Source: JARRQJ01 sp963761035 (GTDB taxonomy: Bacteria; Pseudomonadota; Gammaproteobacteria; DRLM01). From it: a stretch of 64,000 nucleotides of DNA. Where the stretch lies: positions 1,612,001 through 1,676,000 of the forward strand of contig CAVXFH010000002.1 of assembly GCA_963761035.1 (NCBI GenBank), written 5' to 3'. The position numbers and the translations under genes were made by a program. A model generated the notes under the pieces. That model did no database searches and was not told where the DNA came from. It saw only the letters and a list, made by a program, of their open reading frames with translations. Shown here piece by piece: positions 52,004 through 61,362 of the stretch (position 1 is its first letter; each line of letters starts with the position of its first letter).

Positions 52004-55000
52004 ATATTTCCGCACCCTTCATCCGCCGTCCGGTGATGACCACCATGGTCATGTCGGCGCTGGTGGTGTTCGGCATCTCCGCCTATTTCACCCTGCCGGT
52101 GAGCGAGCTGCCCAACGTGGATTTCCCCACCGTCAGCGTCTCCGCCAGTTTGCCCGGCGCCGATCCCCAGACCATGGCGGCGGCGGTGGCCACGCCATTG
52201 GAACGGCAGTTCAGCGCCATCCCCGGCGTGACCTCCATGGATTCGGTAAGCACCACCGGCAGCACCAGCATCACCCTGCAATTCGATCTGGAGCGCAATA
52301 TCGATTCCGCCGCGCAGGACGTGCAGACCGCCATCTCGCAAAGCGTGCGCCGCCTGCCCAACAACATGCCGTCGCCGCCCAGCCTGCGCAAGGTCAATCC
52401 CGCCGACTTCGCCATCATCTATCTGGCGCTGTCCGCGGATCAATTGCCGCTCACCCGGCTCGACGATTACGCCGAGACCCGCGTCGCCCAGCAGATTTCC
52501 ACCATCCCCGGCGTGGCGCAGGTGCTGGTGTTCGGTTCACACAAATACGCGGTGCGCCTCCGCATGAATCCGTACGCGCTGGCGGCGCGCAATCTGTCGC
52601 TGGCGCAGGTGCAGGATGCGATTCAGGGCGGCAACACCAATCTTCCCACTGGCACGCTCAACGGCAGCGTGCGCAGCTACACCGTGCAGGCAGAGGGCCA
52701 GTTGCAGGATGCCGCCGCGTACAACCGCCTGGTGATCGCCTATCGCAACGGCGCGCCGGTGCATCTCTCCGACGTGGGCGAAGCGAATGACAGCACCGAG
52801 CAGGACAAGCAGCTCACCACCTTCTTCGATAACACCGCGGCCGATGAAGGACATAAAGGCCTGCGCCCCGCGATCGTGCTGGCGGTGAAACGCCAGCCCG
52901 GCGCCAACACCGTGGAGGTGTCGCGGGCGGTGCGGGAGCGCCTGGCGGAACTCACCCGTCAGGCGCCGGGCGACGCCACGCTGCGCTTGCTTTACGACCG
53001 CGCCGACTTTATCAACGGCTCCATCCATGAAGTGAAATTCACGCTGAGCCTGGCGATTATCCTGGTGGTGGGCGTTATCTTTCTGTTCCTGCGCAACCCG
53101 CGCGCCACCCTTATCAGCGCCATGGCCCTGCCCACATCGCTGATCGGCACCTTCGCGATGATGAAGATATTCGGTTTCAGCCTCGACAATCTGTCGCTGA
53201 TGGCCATTACGCTTGCGGTGGGTTTCGTGGTGGACGACGCCATCGTGGTACTGGAAAACATCGTGCGTTATCGCGAAAAGGGCGAGACGCCGATGCAGGC
53301 CGCGCTGATCGGTACCCGGGAGATTGGCTTTACCGTAGTGTCCATGACCCTGTCGCTGGTGGCGGTGTTCATCCCCATCATCTTCATGAGCGGGCTGGTG
53401 GGCCGTTTGTTCCGCGAGTTCGCGCTCACCGTCACCATCGCCATTCTCATCTCCGGCGTGGTGTCCCTCACCCTAACGCCGATGCTGAGCAGCCGCTTTC
53501 TCAAAGAGAGCGAACGCCACGGCCGGCTTTATCATTTCCTGGAGCGCGGTTTCGACCGGGTGCGCGACGGCTACGGCCGCAGCCTGGCGTGGTCGGTGGA
53601 TCACTGGCGCACCATGGTGACCGTGGCGGTGCTGATCCTGGGGCTGACCTTTTATCTATTCGGCGTCGTCCCCAAGGGCTTTATTCCCAGCGAGGACACC
53701 GGGCAGATCATCGCCGATACCAAGGCGCCGGAGGGCATCACCTTCGACCAATTGCAGGCCTTGCAGGCGCGGGTCGCGCGGATCGTGAAGCAGAATCCCA
53801 ATGTCGCCGCGGCCATGTCCAGCGCCGGACAGGGTCGCGGCGGCGTCAGCGGCGGCAACGTCGGCCGTATGTTCATCCGCCTCAAGCCGCAGAACGAACG
53901 CGATGTCAATGCCGAACAGGTGTTGCAGCAGTTGCGCAAGGCGGTGGCCGGGGTGCGCGAGATGCAGGTGTATTTCCAGAATCCGCCGGCGATACGCATC
54001 GGCAGCCTGGGCGGCAGCGGGCAATATCAATATGTATTGCAAGGTCCGGATGTAGACTCCCTGGATCAGGCGGCGACGGCGTTCGAGCCTAAACTCGCCG
54101 AGGTGCACGGCGTGCAGGACGTGAGCAGCAGCCTGGAACTGAGTAATCCCCAGGTCAACATCAACATTCAGCGCGACACCGCCGCCGCGCTGGGGGTGAG
54201 CGCCGAGCAGATTCAGTCGACCTTGTACGCCGCCTACGGCGGCAGTCAGGTCAGCACCATCTACGGAGCCACTGACGAGTATGAAGTGATCATGGAATTG
54301 GCGCCGCGCTATCAAGTGAACATGGACGCTCTCAACGCGCTGTATGTACCGGCCAGTAACGGCAAGCTGGTACCCTTGCGCGCCGTGGCCGACATTGAAC
54401 CGGGTGTGGGACCCTTGTCGGTGAGCCATTACGCCCAGCTACCGGCGGTAAGCTTCTCCTTTAACCTGGCGCCGGGCACCTCCCTGGGCGATGTCACCGA
54501 TCGTATCGATGCACTGGCGCGCGGCAGCCTGCCGGCGGATATCACCGCCAGTTTCACCGGCAACGCCCAGACCTTCCGCGACTCGCTGGTGGGCATGCCG
54601 ATCTTAATGCTGATCACCATCCTGGTGATCTACATGGTGCTGGCCATCCTCTACGAACACTTCATTCATCCCATCACCATCCTTACCGCCTTGCCGCTGG
54701 CCATGCTGGGCGCGCTGTTGACGCTGATCATCTTTGGTCAGGAGCTCAACATCTTCAGTTTCGTCGGTTTGATTCTGCTGGTGGGACTTGTAAAGAAAAA
54801 CGGCATCATCATGGTGGACTTCGCTGTGATGATTCGCCGCGAGCAGGCCATCACCGCGCGCGATGCCATTATTCAAGCGTGTTTGATCCGTTTTCGCCCG
54901 ATCATGATGACGACCTTGGCCGCCATCTTCGGCACCCTGCCCATCGCCCTGGGCACCGGTATGGGCGCCGAGGCTCGGCGGCCGCTGGGCATCGCCGTGG

Positions 55001-55143
55001 TGGGGGGTCTGCTGTTTTCGCAGATGCTCACCCTCTATATCACTCCGGCATTCTACGTCGCGATGGAACACCTGAGCGAACGCCTGCAGCAACACCGGGT
55101 GTCGCGCCAAGCGGCCGCCGCGCCGGCGTCGGCAGGGGAGTGA
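52000..55143 (+). CDS. RND efflux permease (HAE1/AcrB-like)
   Basis: The 1047-residue inner-membrane pump drives drug or lipid efflux by proton antiport. The RND layout is complete: the Asn-Ile-Ser-Ala-Pro-Phe-Ile-Arg-Arg-Pro-Val start, a periplasmic porter domain, the Gly-Phe-Val-Val-Asp-Asp-Ala-Ile-Val-Val proton-relay helix with two Asp, and the second half with Gly-Leu-Val-Lys-Lys-Asn-Gly-Ile. The true start is GTG at 52000, overlapping the adaptor stop, rather than the longer frame from 51709. It is the HAE1/MdtB-like type by length and motifs; specificity is unknown. Confidence 0.95.
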   Translation: MNISAPFIRRPVMTTMVMSALVVFGISAYFTLPVSELPNVDFPTVSVSASLPGADPQTMAAAVATPLERQFSAIPGVTSMDSVSTTGSTSITLQFDLERNIDSAAQDVQTAISQSVRRLPNNMPSPPSLRKVNPADFAIIYLALSADQLPLTRLDDYAETRVAQQISTIPGVAQVLVFGSHKYAVRLRMNPYALAARNLSLAQVQDAIQGGNTNLPTGTLNGSVRSYTVQAEGQLQDAAAYNRLVIAYRNGAPVHLSDVGEANDSTEQDKQLTTFFDNTAADEGHKGLRPAIVLAVKRQPGANTVEVSRAVRERLAELTRQAPGDATLRLLYDRADFINGSIHEVKFTLSLAIILVVGVIFLFLRNPRATLISAMALPTSLIGTFAMMKIFGFSLDNLSLMAITLAVGFVVDDAIVVLENIVRYREKGETPMQAALIGTREIGFTVVSMTLSLVAVFIPIIFMSGLVGRLFREFALTVTIAILISGVVSLTLTPMLSSRFLKESERHGRLYHFLERGFDRVRDGYGRSLAWSVDHWRTMVTVAVLILGLTFYLFGVVPKGFIPSEDTGQIIADTKAPEGITFDQLQALQARVARIVKQNPNVAAAMSSAGQGRGGVSGGNVGRMFIRLKPQNERDVNAEQVLQQLRKAVAGVREMQVYFQNPPAIRIGSLGGSGQYQYVLQGPDVDSLDQAATAFEPKLAEVHGVQDVSSSLELSNPQVNINIQRDTAAALGVSAEQIQSTLYAAYGGSQVSTIYGATDEYEVIMELAPRYQVNMDALNALYVPASNGKLVPLRAVADIEPGVGPLSVSHYAQLPAVSFSFNLAPGTSLGDVTDRIDALARGSLPADITASFTGNAQTFRDSLVGMPILMLITILVIYMVLAILYEHFIHPITILTALPLAMLGALLTLIIFGQELNIFSFVGLILLVGLVKKNGIIMVDFAVMIRREQAITARDAIIQACLIRFRPIMMTTLAAIFGTLPIALGTGMGAEARRPLGIAVVGGLLFSQMLTLYITPAFYVAMEHLSERLQQHRVSRQAAAAPASAGE

Positions 55144-55144
55144 A

Positions 55145-55264
55145 TTAGTCGGTGGCCGGTGGAGGTTGGCTTTTCGCTTGTTTCTTTTGTCTTTTTTCTT
55201 CCTGCTTCTTTTTATTGGCCAAATCCCGTTGACGCTTTTCATATTGATAATTCGGTTTTGCCAC
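55145..55264 (-). CDS. Conserved 39-residue basic protein
   Basis: This small gene encodes 39 residues, starting Val/Met-Ala-Lys-Pro-Asn-Tyr-Gln-Tyr-Glu-Lys-Arg-Gln-Arg-Asp-Leu-Ala, then a Lys/Glu-rich helix. Similar small hypothetical proteins occur in many gammaproteobacteria. The GTG start at 55264 is preceded by AGAGGA. It ends two bases beyond the RND gene stop, convergent with it. The function is unknown. Confidence 0.82.
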   Translation of the reverse strand: MAKPNYQYEKRQRDLANKKKQEEKRQKKQAKSQPPPATD

Positions 55265-55534
55265 GTGATGTTCCTCTTGCGATGGGATAGAAACTGGGCT
55301 TCGGGTGCCTTACTGTATTGCCGATGATACCCGAAATAGCAATCCATGCAGTCTGCAATCGACATCAGCCGTATTGCGTGAAACGATTGCCATTGCAAGG
55401 GGCGCAGGTTATCGCGCCTGCGCCCGATAAATCACGATTGGTAGTGACGCCGGGTCATTTGGGAGCCGTCGCGCCAACTCGTGCCGTTACCGGCATTGAG
55501 AGCGAAAATTTGCTTGTCATCGTGGACGCTGCGC

Positions 55535-55978
55535 CTATTTTGGCGGGGCATCCGGCGGTGCGGCGGGGACTTTCTGCCAGCCGCTCGGGCAGGTTGCGAC
55601 GTAGGGATAATAAGCCTTGGCCGGTTCGCAATAATACCAATACTGGGCGGTCGGCGCCGCCGCAATGGGCGGCTGGGGAGCCGTGACAGGCGGCGCCTGC
55701 TGGATAACGACCGGCGGGACGTAGGGGTCGGGGTAGGGATAAACGGGAGAGGGATAGAAATACCATAGACCCCCTACGACCCACCACCATCCCAGATGCC
55801 CGTTGTGCCAGCCATGTCTCCACCCGCCGCCGCGCCAGCGGTGCAAGTCGTGTCTCTGGAAATGTCGGATGTCGCCGCCTCGCCAACCCCGATCGCCACG
55901 ATCCGCGAGTACCGCTTGGGACGCCGCTAACAGCATAGCGACGGTCAGTACTGTACTCAGTGACTTTCTAAGCCTCAT
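55535..55978 (-). CDS. Secreted Gly/Trp/Pro-rich protein of unknown function
   Basis: The 147-residue product has a signal peptide (Met-Arg-Leu-Arg-Lys-Ser-Leu, ending Val-Leu-Ala-Asp). The mature part is rich in Gly, Arg, Trp, His, Pro and Tyr, with a short hydrophobic Trp-Trp-Trp-Val-Val-Gly-Gly-Leu-Trp-Tyr segment and a Pro/Ala-rich region. It ends with a Cys-containing Tyr-Tyr-Cys-Glu-Pro-Ala-Lys-Ala-Tyr-Tyr-Pro-Tyr-Val-Ala-Thr-Cys motif, seen in several small envelope proteins. Function is not known. The ATG at 55978 follows GAGGTGGGG. Confidence 0.82.
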   Translation of the reverse strand: MRLRKSLSTVLTVAMLLAASQAVLADRGDRGWRGGDIRHFQRHDLHRWRGGGWRHGWHNGHLGWWWVVGGLWYFYPSPVYPYPDPYVPPVVIQQAPPVTAPQPPIAAAPTAQYWYYCEPAKAYYPYVATCPSGWQKVPAAPPDAPPK

Positions 55979-56360
55979 GATCCCCACCTCGCACATTTGT
56001 GTACCAAATTATACTTTGGTTGCTATCTGAATTGTTGGTAAATTCGACATTGAGTATGACTCAAAGTTTAGATGGGGTCGTGTAAGAGTTTGTAATCGCC
56101 CCGGCAGGCAAACGACCGGCCGACACACTTAGGATAGGCTCAGGCGGGTCTGAATTTCCGGGTTCCTTTACGTCTCGAGGCGCTGCAACCGGGTATTGCG
56201 GACCTGAACGGGTTGCTGTGGGCCCATGCCAATTTAACCATAGCCTCGGGAACCCGACGCGATGTTCTTTCTCTATTACCGGGGCAGGGTGCCGGCGGGA
56301 GGCGGGGATGGTAGCATTTGACCAGACGGATCCCGTCAGTCAATGAAAGATCGCTACTCC
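55979..56360. other. Intergenic region before lysA
   Basis: About 380 bases, divergently flanked. The first 100 bases are AT-rich and likely carry the promoter of the secreted protein gene. No small lptM-like lipoprotein, which often precedes lysA, was recognised. Confidence 0.5.
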
Positions 56361-57608
56361 ATGGATTATTTCAACTATCGCGGCGGCCGGCTCTGTGCCG
56401 AAGAGGTGGAGCTTGCCGCCGTCGCCGCCGAGCACGGCACGCCCTGTTACGTATATTCACGCGCCACCATCGAACGCCACTGGCGCGCCTTCGATGAAGC
56501 TTTGGCCGGGCAGGATCATCTGGTGTGTTATGCGGTGAAGGCCAATTCCAATCTGGCGGTGCTGAACGTGATGGCGCGGCTGGGTTCCGGTTTCGATATT
56601 GTCTCCGTGGGTGAATTGGAGCGGGTATTGCGGGCGGGCGGCGATCCCGACAAGATCGTGTTTTCCGGGGTGGGAAAACGTACCGATGAATTGCGCCGCG
56701 CCTTGGAAATCGGCATTCATTGTTTCAACGTGGAATCGGCGCAAGAGCTGGAGCGGCTCGACAACGTCGCCGGCGGGATGAAGCGGCGTGCGCCGGTGTC
56801 TTTGCGAGTCAATCCCGATGTGGATGCCAAGACCCACCCTTATATCTCCACCGGCCTCAAAGAGAATAAGTTCGGCATCGATATCGGCGCCGCGCCGGCC
56901 TTGTATGCGCGCGCCGCCGCCCTGCGCCACATCGAGGTCGTGGGCGTGGATTGCCATATCGGTTCGCAATTGACCGAGGTGGCGCCGTTCGTCGCGGCGC
57001 TGGAACGAGTGTTGACGCTCATCGATCGGCTGGCCGCGCAAGGCATTGTCCTCAGGCACCTCGATATCGGCGGCGGTCTCGGCATCACCTATAACAGCGA
57101 AACGCCGCCCAGCCCGGCGGTGTATGCGGCCGCTTTATGCGAGCGATTGCAGGGATGCGGGTTGAAGGTTCTGATCGAGCCGGGCCGAGCCATCGTCGGT
57201 AATGCCGGGGTGTTGCTTACCCGTGTTGAGTATCTCAAGCGTGCGCCTCAGAAGAATTTCGCCATTGTCGATGCGGGAATGAACGATCTCATACGGCCCG
57301 CTTTGTATGACGCATGGCAGGCTATCGTGCCGGTGGTGGAACGGCCGGGCGAGACGGTCCGCTATGACGTGGTGGGCCCGGTATGCGAGACCGGCGACTT
57401 TCTCGGCAAGGATCGGGCATTATGCATCGAGTCCGGCGATCTGTTGGCGGTGCGGTCCGCGGGGGCCTACGGATTCAGCATGAGTTCCACCTATAATTCA
57501 CGGCCGCGGGCGGCGGAGGTAATGGTGGACGGCGCTAAGACTTATCTGGTACGGGCGCGGCAGGGCATCGAAGATTTGATGGCGGGTGAGCTTCCGCTGC
57601 CGGAATAA
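56361..57608 (+). CDS. lysA: Diaminopimelate decarboxylase
   Basis: LysA decarboxylates meso-diaminopimelate to lysine with PLP. The 415-residue product has the PLP-binding Lys in Tyr-Ala-Val-Lys-Ala-Asn, His-Ile-Gly-Ser-Gln, Gly-Gly-Gly-Leu-Gly, Glu-Pro-Gly-Arg and a C-terminal Cys-Glu-Thr-Gly-Asp-Phe. The start at 56361 gives the standard N-terminus (Met-Asp-Tyr-Phe-Asn-Tyr-Arg); an in-frame ATG six codons upstream (56343) is possible. It is about 29 kb from dapF, unlike the usual adjacency. Confidence 0.96.
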   Translation: MDYFNYRGGRLCAEEVELAAVAAEHGTPCYVYSRATIERHWRAFDEALAGQDHLVCYAVKANSNLAVLNVMARLGSGFDIVSVGELERVLRAGGDPDKIVFSGVGKRTDELRRALEIGIHCFNVESAQELERLDNVAGGMKRRAPVSLRVNPDVDAKTHPYISTGLKENKFGIDIGAAPALYARAAALRHIEVVGVDCHIGSQLTEVAPFVAALERVLTLIDRLAAQGIVLRHLDIGGGLGITYNSETPPSPAVYAAALCERLQGCGLKVLIEPGRAIVGNAGVLLTRVEYLKRAPQKNFAIVDAGMNDLIRPALYDAWQAIVPVVERPGETVRYDVVGPVCETGDFLGKDRALCIESGDLLAVRSAGAYGFSMSSTYNSRPRAAEVMVDGAKTYLVRARQGIEDLMAGELPLPE

Positions 57609-57621
57609 GCGGCACAATGGC

Positions 57622-58287
57622 ATGGAGCGAGTCCCCGAACCGGAATTGATGGATGATGCCGCGCAGGCCTGGGCCTATGCGCACGCGGATTTTTCCGCGC
57701 CGCATGTCCGTTTCATCGAATTATTCCGCGAGGTGTTTCCTAATGAAAATATCCGCGGCGCGGTGCTTGATCTCGGCTGCGGACCCGCGGATATCGCCAT
57801 TCGTTTTGCGCTCGCCTATTCAGAATGCGTGGTGGATGGAGTGGATGGCGCCGAGGCCATGCTGGCCTGCGGCCGTGCCCGCCTAGCGGCGGAAGGTCTC
57901 GGCGAGCGTGTGCGGCTGTTTCGCGCCTATCTTCCCGGCGCGCAGTTGCCGGCGGCCGCCTACGAGGCGCTGATCAGCAATAGTTTATTGCATCATATGC
58001 GCCAACCGACGGCGCTGTGGGAGACGGTTAAGCGTTGCGCCAGACCCGGAGCCCCACTGTTTGTGATGGATTTATCGCGCCCCGCCAGTCGCGAGCAGGC
58101 GGCACTGTTGGTGGAGGAATACGCTGCCGACGAGCCGCCCGTATTGCGCCATGATTTTTTTCATTCCCTGCTTGCCGCTTACCGCCCGGGCGAGGTGGAG
58201 GCTCAGTTGCGGCTCGCGGGACTCGCGAGCCTCACGGTCGAAGCGGTTTCAGATCGCCATCTCCTGATATACGGCAGAATGCCGTAA
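57622..58287 (+). CDS. Class I SAM-dependent methyltransferase
   Basis: This 221-residue protein has SAM motif I Val-Leu-Asp-Leu-Gly-Cys-Gly-Pro-Ala-Asp near residue 49 and the acidic Asp-Gly-Val-Asp-Gly-Ala-Glu motif. A later Ile-Ser-Asn-Ser-Leu-Leu-His-His-Met block is typical of the methyltransf_11/25 type. The ATG at 57622 is 13 bases after lysA and probably cotranscribed. Substrate unknown. Confidence 0.9.
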   Translation: MERVPEPELMDDAAQAWAYAHADFSAPHVRFIELFREVFPNENIRGAVLDLGCGPADIAIRFALAYSECVVDGVDGAEAMLACGRARLAAEGLGERVRLFRAYLPGAQLPAAAYEALISNSLLHHMRQPTALWETVKRCARPGAPLFVMDLSRPASREQAALLVEEYAADEPPVLRHDFFHSLLAAYRPGEVEAQLRLAGLASLTVEAVSDRHLLIYGRMP

Positions 58288-58448
58288 GTGCGGTTCCTCG
58301 GCTTCCGGGTCGCCGGATCGGCCGAGGGGAATGTGATCCTGCGGCGCGGTCCTGTATAATTCGCCGCGATTCGTGCCCTCGATGTCTGTAACCGGTACGA
58401 AGCCCGGTCTTCTTCTCCCAGCATAGTTCTCATGGGTAGGGGTGCGGC

Positions 58449-59396
58449 ATGCTGACGGCGTTTCGCTTGCAAAATCGACGATTGGAGCAGATTCACTCCG
58501 TGGAAACGGAGGAGCTGTCCGAAGATGCGGTGTGGATCGACATCGTCGAGCCTACCGCCGAGGAACGCGCCAACGTTATGCGGATGTACGGCGTGCGTTT
58601 GCCGGATGCGGAAGATATGGAGGAAATCGAGGCGACCGCGCGTTTTTTTAATGATGAAAACGGTCTGCACATCCATTCCTTTTTCCTCCATGATTTCGAG
58701 GATACGCCCGCCAACATCACGGTCGCCTTCATTCTTAAAGACGATCGTCTCTTCACGCTCCATGAAGAAGAACTCGCGATCATTCGCCTGTTCAGACGGC
58801 GGGCGCGCAGCCAGTCGGTGTTGTTGGGCGATGCCATGTCTATTCTGCTGGCCTTGTTCGCCGCCAAGGTCGATCGGCTTGCCGATACCCTGGAGTCCGT
58901 ATACACCGGCCTGGAGTCGGTGAGCGAGAAGGTGCTGCGCCAGAACGAAAAGGATCTTCACGCCCTGCTCGCCGATATCGCCAACTACGAGGACATCAGC
59001 GGCAAGGCGCGCCTCAGCTTGCTGGATACGCAGCGTGCGCTCACTTTTATCTTACGCAATATGAAGCTGGAGGAAGAGAAGGTCGAGAAAATCCGCGACG
59101 TGCTGCTCGATGTCGATTCCTTGTTGCCGCATACCTCGTTCCTGTTCGACAAGGTCAATTTTCTCATGGACGCCATCCAGGGATTTATCAATATTGAACA
59201 GAACAAGATCATCAAGATCTTCTCGATAGCCGCGGTGGTTTTTTTGCCGCCCACGCTGGTCGCCAGCATCTATGGGATGAATTTTGCCGCCATGCCGGAA
59301 TTGACCTGGCGTTTCGGCTATCCTCTCGCCATTGTATTTATGGTTCTGAGCGGCATAAGTCCGTACTGGTATTTCAAGCGCCGCGGCTGGTTATGA
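58449..59396 (+). CDS. corA: CorA-family magnesium transporter
   Basis: CorA forms a pentameric Mg2+/Co2+ channel. The 315-residue protein has a long cytosolic alpha/beta and helical domain, then two C-terminal helices. The signature Tyr-Gly-Met-Asn is present in Ser-Ile-Tyr-Gly-Met-Asn-Phe-Ala-Ala-Met-Pro-Glu-Leu near residue 275. It is of normal length for the family. No Mg2+ riboswitch was recognised upstream. Confidence 0.95.
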   Translation: MLTAFRLQNRRLEQIHSVETEELSEDAVWIDIVEPTAEERANVMRMYGVRLPDAEDMEEIEATARFFNDENGLHIHSFFLHDFEDTPANITVAFILKDDRLFTLHEEELAIIRLFRRRARSQSVLLGDAMSILLALFAAKVDRLADTLESVYTGLESVSEKVLRQNEKDLHALLADIANYEDISGKARLSLLDTQRALTFILRNMKLEEEKVEKIRDVLLDVDSLLPHTSFLFDKVNFLMDAIQGFINIEQNKIIKIFSIAAVVFLPPTLVASIYGMNFAAMPELTWRFGYPLAIVFMVLSGISPYWYFKRRGWL

Positions 59397-59403
59397 CGAA
59401 GAA

Positions 59404-59868
59404 TCAAGCGCTGCCCGCATAACCCAGTTGCCGCCAGGCCTCATAGAGGATGACCGCCGTGGCATTCGACAGATTAAGACTGCGGTTATCGGGCAGCATG
59501 GGGATACGCAGGCGCTGTGCCAGAGGGATGTTCTCCAGTATGGCCGCGGGAAGCCCGCGGGTTTCCGGGCCGAACACCAAGGCGTCGCCGGCTTGATAAC
59601 GTACTTCGCTATAGGAGATTTGACCGCGGGTTGAGCAGGCCAGCACGCGGACAGGGTTGTGCGAAGCGATGAAATCTTCGAAAGCGTCATGAACCTGTAC
59701 GCGGGCATATTCGCGATAATCCAGTCCCGCGCGGCGTAATCGCGCGTCGTCGAGTTCAAATCCCAGGGGACGAATCAGATGCAGGTATGCTCCGGTGTTG
59801 GCGCAGAGGCGGATCACATTGCCGGTGTTGGGCGGTATCTCCGGCTGATACAGGACGACATGGAACAT
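59404..59868 (-). CDS. trmL: tRNA (cytidine/uridine-2'-O-)-methyltransferase TrmL
   Basis: TrmL methylates the 2'-OH of wobble position 34 in certain leucine tRNAs. The 154-residue SPOUT enzyme begins Met-Phe-His-Val-Val-Leu-Tyr-Gln-Pro-Glu-Ile-Pro-Pro-Asn-Thr-Gly-Asn, carries Phe-Gly-Pro-Glu-Thr-Arg-Gly-Leu and ends with the knotted Asn-Leu-Ser-Asn-Ala-Thr-Ala-Val. The ATG at 59868 matches the known N-terminus. It converges on corA and follows ntrC in the same direction. Confidence 0.95.
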   Translation of the reverse strand: MFHVVLYQPEIPPNTGNVIRLCANTGAYLHLIRPLGFELDDARLRRAGLDYREYARVQVHDAFEDFIASHNPVRVLACSTRGQISYSEVRYQAGDALVFGPETRGLPAAILENIPLAQRLRIPMLPDNRSLNLSNATAVILYEAWRQLGYAGSA

Positions 59869-59934
59869 ACATTTCACAAGACATAAAGGGTATATGCCGA
59901 ACTGTGATGATACACGCGCAAGCCGCACATCTCA

Positions 59935-61362
59935 TCAAGCGCTCTCACCTTGCGCGTCTTCTTCATCCTCCATACCCAGTTCCTTGATCTTGCGTGTAAG
60001 CGTATTGCGGCCCCAACCCAGCAGACGCGCCGCGTCCTGACGACGTCCGCCGGTTTGCTTGAGCGCCGCTTCGATCATGATGCGTTCGAAGGCCGGTGTG
60101 GCGATATTGAGTACGCCGCTTTCACCGCCGAAGAAGCGCCGCTCCGCCCAGCGACGCAACCCCTCTTCCCAGGAATCGCCGTCGGAGGCGGGCGCTAATT
60201 GGGTTCTTAATTCCGGCGGCAGGTCTTCGAGGTGGATGTCGCGGCCGGAGGCCATCACGGTCAGCCAGCGGCAGGTGTTTTCCAGTTGGCGCACATTACC
60301 GGGCCAATCGAGGCGGCTCATGTAATCCGCAACGTCGGGTCGCAGTGCCTTAGGTTCCATTTCCAGTTCCTGGGCCGCCTGTAAGAGAAAATGACGTGTC
60401 AATATTGGGATGTCCTCGCGCCGTTCCCGTAAGGACGGTATATGGATGCGGATGACGTTGAGGCGGTGAAACAAGTCTTCGCGGAACAGTCCGGCCTTCG
60501 CGCGTTCTTCCAGGTTTTGATGCGTAGCGGCGATGATACGTACGTCCACCTTGATCGGGGTTTGGCCGCCGACTCGGTAGAACTCCCCGTCGGCGAGGAC
60601 GCGCAGCAGTCGGGTTTGGCATTCGGGCGGCATGTCGCCGATCTCATCGAGGAACAGGGTGCCGCCATCGGCTTGCTCGAATCGGCCGCGGCGGGCGGCT
60701 GTGGCGCCGGTGAAGGCGCCGCGCTCGTGGCCGAACAATTCCGATTCAAGCAGATCGCGGGGAATGGCCGCGGTATTCAAGGCGATGAAGGGTTTGTCGG
60801 CACGGGGACTGTGGCGATGCAGGGCGTGGGCTACAAGTTCCTTGCCGGTGCCCGATTCGCCATTGATGAGTACCGTGATGTTGGAGCGCGATAACCGGCC
60901 GATGGCGCGGAATACCTCCTGCATGGCGGGCGCTTCGCCGATGATTTCGGTGGGTTTGTTATCGGCTTCATGCGGCGGCACCGCGCGGCGACGGTGTTGG
61001 TCGATGGCGCGTTGCGCCAAGTCCACTGCCTCGTCCACGTCGAAGGGTTTGGGCATGTACTCGAAGGCGCCGCCCTGATAAGCGGAGACGGCGCTGTCCA
61101 AGTCGGAATGCGCGGTCATGATGATTACCGGCATGTCCGGATAGCGCGTTCGGATGCTGTCGAGCAAGGCCAGGCCGTTCATGCCGGGCATACGGATGTC
61201 GGTGATGATGGCATCGGGCGGATGGCGGTCCAGCTCCTCCAGCACACCGCTGGCGCTGTCGAAACAGGTGACGTCCATATCCGCCTGCTGGAAGGCCTTT
61301 TCCAGTACCCAACGGATGGATCGGTCATCGTCAATGACGAAGATGTGCTTATGACTGCTCAT
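59935..61362 (-). CDS. ntrC: Nitrogen regulation response regulator NtrC
   Basis: NtrC activates sigma54-dependent nitrogen-assimilation promoters when phosphorylated. The 475-residue product has a receiver (phospho-Asp in Ile-Ile-Thr-Asp-Ile-Arg-Met-Pro), a sigma54-activating AAA+ domain (Walker A Gly-Glu-Ser-Gly-Thr-Gly-Lys-Glu, GAFTGA loop, Walker B Thr-Leu-Phe-Leu-Asp-Glu) and a Fis-type helix-turn-helix at the end (about 430-465). Its ATG overlaps the ntrB coding end by 14 bases, indicating coupled translation. Confidence 0.97.
   Translation of the reverse strand: MSSHKHIFVIDDDRSIRWVLEKAFQQADMDVTCFDSASGVLEELDRHPPDAIITDIRMPGMNGLALLDSIRTRYPDMPVIIMTAHSDLDSAVSAYQGGAFEYMPKPFDVDEAVDLAQRAIDQHRRRAVPPHEADNKPTEIIGEAPAMQEVFRAIGRLSRSNITVLINGESGTGKELVAHALHRHSPRADKPFIALNTAAIPRDLLESELFGHERGAFTGATAARRGRFEQADGGTLFLDEIGDMPPECQTRLLRVLADGEFYRVGGQTPIKVDVRIIAATHQNLEERAKAGLFREDLFHRLNVIRIHIPSLRERREDIPILTRHFLLQAAQELEMEPKALRPDVADYMSRLDWPGNVRQLENTCRWLTVMASGRDIHLEDLPPELRTQLAPASDGDSWEEGLRRWAERRFFGGESGVLNIATPAFERIMIEAALKQTGGRRQDAARLLGWGRNTLTRKIKELGMEDEEDAQGESA

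Noticed and set aside
54604..55398. Minus-strand frame over the end of the RND gene
   Set aside because: Its charged reading is out of frame with the recognisable 39-residue protein at 55145-55264.
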